DNA of 64,000 bases from Microvirga lupini (GTDB lineage: Bacteria; Pseudomonadota; Alphaproteobacteria; Rhizobiales; Beijerinckiaceae): assembly GCF_014191055.1 (NCBI RefSeq), contig NZ_JACHWB010000003.1:1-64000 (forward strand), written 5' to 3'. The translations under genes were made by a program, and so were the position numbers. Within the stretch, counting starts at the first letter, position 1, and each line of letters opens with the position of its first letter. The notes beneath the pieces are model-generated. The model did not search any database. It was not told the DNA's origin and saw only the letters and a program-made list of their open reading frames with translations. Positions 59,863 through 64,000 of this stretch are shown here, piece by piece.

Positions 59863-61908
59863 CTATACTCCCGCCGTGCGGGTCAACGTTCTTCGCAGGA
59901 AGGACAACCCCAAAGCCGAGAGAAAAGCCGCCTGCTCCTTGTTGGCGGCGCCATGGCCGCCATCATCAGGCTCGTAGAAGAAGACCGGCTGCTCCATGGC
60001 TTCAAGCTTGGCCGCCATCTTGCGGGCATGGCCGGGGTGGACACGGTCATCCCGCCTGGAGGTGACGAGCAGGACGGGAGGATAGGCGCGGCCCTCCTCC
60101 AAATTCTGGTAGGCGGAAAACCCCGCCATATAGGCCCAGTCCTCGGGCCTTTCCGGATCGCCGTATTCCGCCACCCAGCTCGGGCCCGCTAGCAGGCGCG
60201 TATAGCGCTGCATGTCTAGGAGGGGCACGGTGCACCAGATCGCTCCGAAGCGCTCAGGGTAACGGGTCAGCATGTTGCCCACGAGGAGACCGCCGTTCGA
60301 ACCGCCATAGGCTGCAAGCTGGGCGGGAGTTGTCACTCCCCTTTCTGCGAGATCCTTGGCGACAGCGGCGAAATCGTCATGGGACAGCCGTTTGCCCTCG
60401 CGCATGCCGGCTTTGTGCCAAGCTGCCCCGAACTCGCCTCCGCCGCGGATATTGGCCACCACCCAGACATTGTCGGGCTCAAGCCACGCCTTGCCGATGC
60501 CGCCGAGGTAGCCCGGTGTCAGGGAGACTGAAAACCCGCCATAGCCGTAGAGCACCGTCGGGCGCGGCTCGTGCTGATCCTTCGGTCCGATCTGGTAGTA
60601 GGGGATCCGTTCCCCATCCACCGAGACGGCCTCATGGCGCGTCACCTCCAGGCCAGAGGCGTCGAAGGCGGCAGGCGCTTCCTTCAGAACCTCGATCCGC
60701 TTGTTCTCGGTTACCAGCGCGAGCTTCGTCGGCTCGATATAGCTCGAGATCGTCAGGAGAAACTCGTCGGTCCGCTCGAGCTGGCCTGCATCAAGCGACA
60801 TGGCATAGACAGAGGCCGTGTCCGGCAGCCCCTGCAGTTGCTCCAAGCTCCACGGCGAGCCCGGTGTCGCCAGCCAGATCTGGCTGGCGAGATTGTCGAG
60901 GACCGTGAGCACCAGCCGGGACTTGGTCCACCAGAACCCGGAGAGGACCCGCCGGGGCCCGGGTTCGAACAGCACCTCGAACCTGCGCTCTCCCTTAAGA
61001 AATTGCGAGAAGCTGATTGCCAGGAGCGCGTCGGCCGGATAGGTGCGCTCTGGCAGGGCCCAGTCGCTTTTCAGCTTCACGACGAGCCAATCCTTTTCCA
61101 CATCGAAGCGGGCATCGAGCGGCAGGTCGATCAGCAGGGGCTCGCCGCCCTCCCGTGCGAGATAGGTGAACCCCTCCTCGAAGGTAATCTGTCGCCGGTA
61201 GAAGACGCGCTCGAAGCCAGGCTCGCGATCGACCGAGGCCGAGATGTAGATGTCGCTGGCCTCGCCCTCGAATGCCAAGGGGGCTTGCATGAAATCTGAG
61301 CCTCGGCGCCAGAGGCGCACAGTGCGCGGATAGCCGGAAGCGGTGGCGGCGTTCGCCCCCAGGGTCGTCGAGACGAGAAGCGTATCCCGGTCGAGCCAGG
61401 CCGCTCCGCCCTTTGCCTCCGGCAACGCAAAGCCGTCCTCCACGAACCGCTTCTCGATAAGATCGAACTCCCTGACCACTACGGCATCAGCACCACCCCG
61501 CGACAGGCTCACGAGGCCGTAGCGCTGTTCCGGTTGTAGCGCTTCGCAGCCTTTCCAGACCCAGTCCTCCCCCTCGGCCCGCGCGAGCGCATCGATGTCG
61601 AGCACTGTCTCCCAACGGGTCTCCAGCTTGCGGTAATCCTCCATGGTGGTGCGGCGCCACAGGCCGCGCACGTAGGAGGTGTCCTGCCAGAAATTATAGA
61701 GCTGCCCCCGCCGTCGGGTGATGAACGGAATGTTGTCCGCCCGGGTCGAGATCTCGTAGAGCGCCTTCTTGTCAGCCTCAAAGGCCGGATCGCACAGGGC
61801 TACCTTGGTCGCCTCGTTCTGGCCACGCACCCAGGTCAGCGCCTCCTGGCCCTCCACGTCTTCCAGCCAGAGATAGGGATCGGTCCGTTCCTGCAGCTGT
61901 TCGGCCAT
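59863..61908 (-). CDS. Prolyl oligopeptidase (S9A family)
   Basis: The 681-residue serine peptidase has an N-terminal beta-propeller (about residues 70-400) and an alpha/beta-hydrolase domain. The nucleophile is Ser537 in AYGGSNGGLL; the acid is in SRRDDRVHPGHARK; the His is in EPDDGGHGAANKEQ. The opening TDPYLWLEDVEGQEALTWVR is the family start, and the propeller-to-hydrolase junction reads ATRHEAVSVDGERIPYY-like. No signal peptide is seen, so it cleaves short proline peptides in the cytoplasm. I chose ATG 61908 since a GGA lies upstream; ATG 61941 would add 11 residues but is preceded by CTCC and no ribosome site. Close to the family's usual length of about 690. Confidence 0.94.
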   Translation of the reverse strand: MAEQLQERTDPYLWLEDVEGQEALTWVRGQNEATKVALCDPAFEADKKALYEISTRADNIPFITRRRGQLYNFWQDTSYVRGLWRRTTMEDYRKLETRWETVLDIDALARAEGEDWVWKGCEALQPEQRYGLVSLSRGGADAVVVREFDLIEKRFVEDGFALPEAKGGAAWLDRDTLLVSTTLGANAATASGYPRTVRLWRRGSDFMQAPLAFEGEASDIYISASVDREPGFERVFYRRQITFEEGFTYLAREGGEPLLIDLPLDARFDVEKDWLVVKLKSDWALPERTYPADALLAISFSQFLKGERRFEVLFEPGPRRVLSGFWWTKSRLVLTVLDNLASQIWLATPGSPWSLEQLQGLPDTASVYAMSLDAGQLERTDEFLLTISSYIEPTKLALVTENKRIEVLKEAPAAFDASGLEVTRHEAVSVDGERIPYYQIGPKDQHEPRPTVLYGYGGFSVSLTPGYLGGIGKAWLEPDNVWVVANIRGGGEFGAAWHKAGMREGKRLSHDDFAAVAKDLAERGVTTPAQLAAYGGSNGGLLVGNMLTRYPERFGAIWCTVPLLDMQRYTRLLAGPSWVAEYGDPERPEDWAYMAGFSAYQNLEEGRAYPPVLLVTSRRDDRVHPGHARKMAAKLEAMEQPVFFYEPDDGGHGAANKEQAAFLSALGLSFLRRTLTRTAGV

Positions 61909-62055
61909 ATCGTGTGGATTCCGTTCAAGTGGGGATGACATGCGGAGGAGAATCGACAGGAAGGATTATTGGTCAGCCGGAGCCTTCGACAACATTTGAT
62001 GGAGAACCGAACCGGTCACCATCCGTTGAAGGTCAAACCATTCATAAAGGGGCCC

Positions 62056-62433
62056 ATGATGGATCCGTTCGTTTCGGCACTGGAAGAACTCGCGGAAGCC
62101 CTGCTCGCGGGAGAGGATCCGAAAGGCGCATTGCAGGACATCGCTCAGGAGCACAACCTGCCGGCCCCGGCCTTGCGCAATCGGGCCATCCGGGCATTTG
62201 GGCCGCTAGAAACCTACAAGCAGCGCCAGGCAGAGCTGAAGAAGGAGCGCGAGCAGACCGCCCGCCGCCGTGATCCGGTTTTTGCCGGCGCTTCGTTTCT
62301 GGCTGCAATCGCAAGCCTCAACCCAAAGCTGAGCGCCGAAGACAGACAGGCTGAGATCGAGCGTCTCGCGGCCGAATACGACGTGGATCCCGCCGCACAC
62401 AAGGATGCCATCGAGCGGCTGCGCCGGCGCTGA
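62056..62433 (+). CDS. Small helical protein, hypothetical, 125 residues
   Basis: I do not recognise this protein. AAGGGG just before the ATG and good codon use support it; a second ATG follows at once. The product is soluble, alternately acidic (DPFVSALEELAEALLAGEDP) and basic (YKQRQAELKKEREQTARRRD), with a predicted helical end (EDRQAEIERLAAEYDVDPAA). The segment LQDIAQEHNLPAPALRNRAI could be a small helix-turn-helix, so nucleic-acid binding is possible. It starts 147 bp from the divergent oligopeptidase gene and converges on the DUF2243 gene. Confidence 0.7.
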   Translation: MMDPFVSALEELAEALLAGEDPKGALQDIAQEHNLPAPALRNRAIRAFGPLETYKQRQAELKKEREQTARRRDPVFAGASFLAAIASLNPKLSAEDRQAEIERLAAEYDVDPAAHKDAIERLRRR

Positions 62434-62448
62434 ATCCGATGGCAAAGG

Positions 62449-63222
62449 TCAGGTGCGTAGAAAGTTGAGGCAACCTGCGGGCAGTCCGGCTCCGGTCACG
62501 AGGATGGCGCCGTGCCGAAACAGCCACCATCCCGACTGCCCTCTGGCCAGCCGGACGACCGCAAGCTCTCCGCTGGCGTCCATCCAGACCAGTTGCGCAC
62601 CAGCTGACGCTAGCGATCTGACGGCGTGGTCCTGTCCGGCGCCTGGGGCAAACAGCACAGTGGCGAACTCGTTACCTCTCAACGGCCAAATCCCCAAAGC
62701 TCCCGCGCCGAGAACCAGAAGAACCACCAATGTGCGGGCCGGGTCGGCCGACCGGACAAACTGGGGGGTGCCATCCTTGGGCCCCTTCAGGATCCATCCG
62801 AAAACCACCGGCACGAGGCCGAAGAGGCCCACCCAGAGGAGATCCCAGAAAAGCCGGTTGATGCTGTCCATTCGGATGCGGTGGATTCCGAGCAACCAAT
62901 GGGACAGGAGAGCATCGACGATGTGCCAAGCTCCAAAGCCGATCAGGATGCCTGCAAAGAGACTGCGGCCCGACATCCCTGCGGGCGAACCGCGCGATCT
63001 CCACAGCATCCAGAGTCCTGCTGCGGCAACCCCATACATCAGGGCATGGAAATATCCATCGGCCGCGACCTGGAACCGGATATCCCCGCCGTTGATGGCG
63101 CTTAGGAGATGATGCCACTGGAGGATCTGGTGGAGCAAAATACCGTCGAAAAATCCGCCGAGAGCAAAGCCAAGGACATAGCCTGGCCAGGGCTGGGAAC
63201 GTCGGGATGCGGTGGGAGCCAC
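62449..63222 (-). CDS. DUF2243 membrane protein
   Basis: The 257-residue inner-membrane protein has the DUF2243 signature GFFDGILLHQILQWHHLLS near residues 23-41, with histidines that could bind metal, and a second His block FGAWHIVDALLSHWLLGIH. Four membrane helices are in the DUF2243 part (to about residue 150); a fifth follows (RTLVVLLVLGAGALGIWPL). The last 80 residues look like a periplasmic tail without motif. DUF2243 proteins often sit near copper or cytochrome-oxidase genes, but none are visible here. Function unknown. Confidence 0.88.
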   Translation of the reverse strand: MAPTASRRSQPWPGYVLGFALGGFFDGILLHQILQWHHLLSAINGGDIRFQVAADGYFHALMYGVAAAGLWMLWRSRGSPAGMSGRSLFAGILIGFGAWHIVDALLSHWLLGIHRIRMDSINRLFWDLLWVGLFGLVPVVFGWILKGPKDGTPQFVRSADPARTLVVLLVLGAGALGIWPLRGNEFATVLFAPGAGQDHAVRSLASAGAQLVWMDASGELAVVRLARGQSGWWLFRHGAILVTGAGLPAGCLNFLRT

Positions 63223-63480
63223 GATGCAGCCTCGGTTCGAGAGGAGTTCAATTCTTTCAACCGCCGGTGATGATCTGAAGTTTCAAAGGTTAATCCAAGT
63301 TAACGAATGTAGTGTCTGTGTCGGGTTCCTGACAGACGAGCGAAAGCTCGCTCAGGTAGGATTCGAATCAACAACACAACGAACGATTTCCAGGGGGCGC
63401 AACCATGGCCATCCGAATGTCGGTCGTCCTCTTCCTCAGCAGGGAGAGCGAAGGCTGCTTGTCGGTCCATGAGGTGCCAG

Positions 63481-63678
63481 ATGAAGAGCAGGAAAAGAAA
63501 GCCTTTCGCCGCCGACGCACGCCGCTTTGCAAAGCTTGAGCGGGAACTTAAAGCCGTCGAGGCGCAGATTGCCCTTATCGAGAAGGATGCAGAGCTCAAA
63601 CTCGCCGTGCAGGATCACTTCACGTTGTGGAGGCGTCCCAACTTGTTTGCACCCTGGCCGATTGGAGTTCAGCACTGA
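63481..63678 (+). CDS. Possible small coiled-coil protein, 65 residues
   Basis: An ATG preceded by GAGGTG opens a 65-codon frame. The product is basic at the start (KSRKRKPFAADARRFAKLER) and then has regular Leu/Ile spacing (LERELKAVEAQIALIEKDAE), suggesting a short coiled coil, and ends in a tryptophan-containing tail. It is not recognised. A shorter overlapping ORF (63405-63539) with a good ribosome site competes with it, so I hold this call loosely. Confidence 0.4.
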   Translation: MKSRKRKPFAADARRFAKLERELKAVEAQIALIEKDAELKLAVQDHFTLWRRPNLFAPWPIGVQH

Positions 63679-63874
63679 TACTCAATCTGCTCAATCTATC
63701 TTATCGAGACCGATAGAGCCGGTTGAGCGCTGCCGTCCAGCGTTGGGGCTATAACGCCACGGTGGCCAAGATGAAGGCGATCAGGACGAGGGGCATCATC
63801 CCCTTTGTGACGCAGAAATATTGCGCATCGTCATGGAGCAATCTGCCACATCTTCAGTCTGCTCCGATGAGACG

Positions 63875-64000
63875 TCAGAATGGGATGTGCTGTCCATCCC
63901 AAGCAAAGAACCCTCCGCTGTCTGCCGGCGAGAGGCCATTCAGCACATTGAGCAGGCGCTCGGCTGCATAGGCAGGGGTGAAGAGCTTTCCGCTCTCGAC
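63875..64000 (-). CDS. Short-chain dehydrogenase/reductase (SDR), C-terminal end only
   Basis: A minus-strand frame enters from the right edge and ends at a TGA (63875-63877), giving the last 41 residues. The sequence FTPAYAAERLLNVLNGLSP then DSGGFFAWDGQHIPF is the typical closing helix and final strand of small SDR enzymes, in which the SGxFFxxxGxxxPW/F ending packs on the NAD(P) site. The Rossmann motif and YxxxK are outside the window, so the substrate cannot be guessed. About 200 bases without clear features separate it from the small ORF to its left. Confidence 0.75.
   Translation of the reverse strand, partial: VESGKLFTPAYAAERLLNVLNGLSPADSGGFFAWDGQHIPF

Noticed and set aside
59773..60192. 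139-codon plus-strand frame over the end of the oligopeptidase gene
   Set aside because: It is antisense to conserved catalytic residues of the oligopeptidase and has no domain of its own.
63353..63375. tRNA T-arm-like string GGATTCGAATC
   Set aside because: Read on either strand the flanking bases do not form the five-base-pair T stem, and no acceptor or anticodon arm can be drawn.
63405..63539. 44-codon ORF starting with a strong AGGGGG ribosome site
   Set aside because: It overlaps the 65-codon frame at 63481 in another phase, and its product (ending in KKAFRRRRTPLCKA) looks like an out-of-frame reading. Kept as an alternative but not called.

Overview
The window reads as chromosomal DNA of an alphaproteobacterium of the order Hyphomicrobiales (Rhizobiales), most like the Methylobacteriaceae (Microvirga/Methylobacterium type). 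This rests on high G+C, dense convergent and divergent gene packing, many GTG/TTG starts, and family content: IalB-type periplasmic protein, HWE/HisKA_2 kinase, DUF1127 protein beside a GcvA-like LysR regulator, Suv3-type helicase, and a mfd/sdhE/recG neighbourhood. The genus is inference. I see no rRNA, tRNA, CRISPR array, insertion sequence, integrase or phage gene; this is mostly housekeeping plus some accessory chromosome.

Layout. 1-114 is the 3' end of a sugar-nucleotide epimerase. 523-7305 holds rimO, then a leftward unit (tandem ATPase, two permeases, BMP-type binding protein) for nucleoside uptake, followed after a strong terminator by pncA. 7508-13597 holds a UbiH-like hydroxylase, an AEC permease, hspQ, an IalB-family protein, a family 5 solute-binding protein and a degenerate receiver domain. 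13594-27923 is the conserved core: serine hydrolase-mfd and sdhE (left), recG (right), glmU-glmS (left), opgG-opgH (right). 27941-34273 has a LysR/DUF1127 divergent pair with a textbook T-N11-A operator, a Na/Pi cotransporter with PhoU tail, a stand-alone protein resembling the RNA polymerase alpha C-terminal domain, and a large SdrD-B/RTX secreted protein.

34362-37921 is a three-gene leftward signalling operon (three-PAS histidine kinase, single-domain receiver, receiver-HWE kinase). 38176-40881 places a PGM1-like ATP-grasp ligase tail to tail with purT, also ATP-grasp. 42656-46455 is a tightly coupled type III polyketide cluster (synthase, methyltransferase, FAD oxidoreductase, second methyltransferase), perhaps with the EamA exporter upstream.

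46467-57119 looks like a nucleobase/nucleoside salvage region: nucleoside hydrolase, adenine deaminase-like protein, TrzA-type amidohydrolase coupled to a four-gene polyamine-type ABC importer, a phosphoribosyltransferase, and an M20 amidohydrolase. The rest holds a Suv3-like helicase, a prolyl oligopeptidase, a small helical protein, a DUF2243 membrane protein, a doubtful small ORF and the 3' end of an SDR dehydrogenase running off the right edge.

Three convergent pairs (8713-8716, 13594-13597, 57116-57119) share a 4-base stop-stop overlap, and many same-strand neighbours overlap by 1-4 bases, so translational coupling is the rule here. Most promising for novelty are the type III PKS cluster, the orphan alpha-CTD-like protein, the PGM1-like ligase and the importer-deaminase-PRTase salvage region. 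All functions come from reading translated sequence and family motifs; no database search was run.
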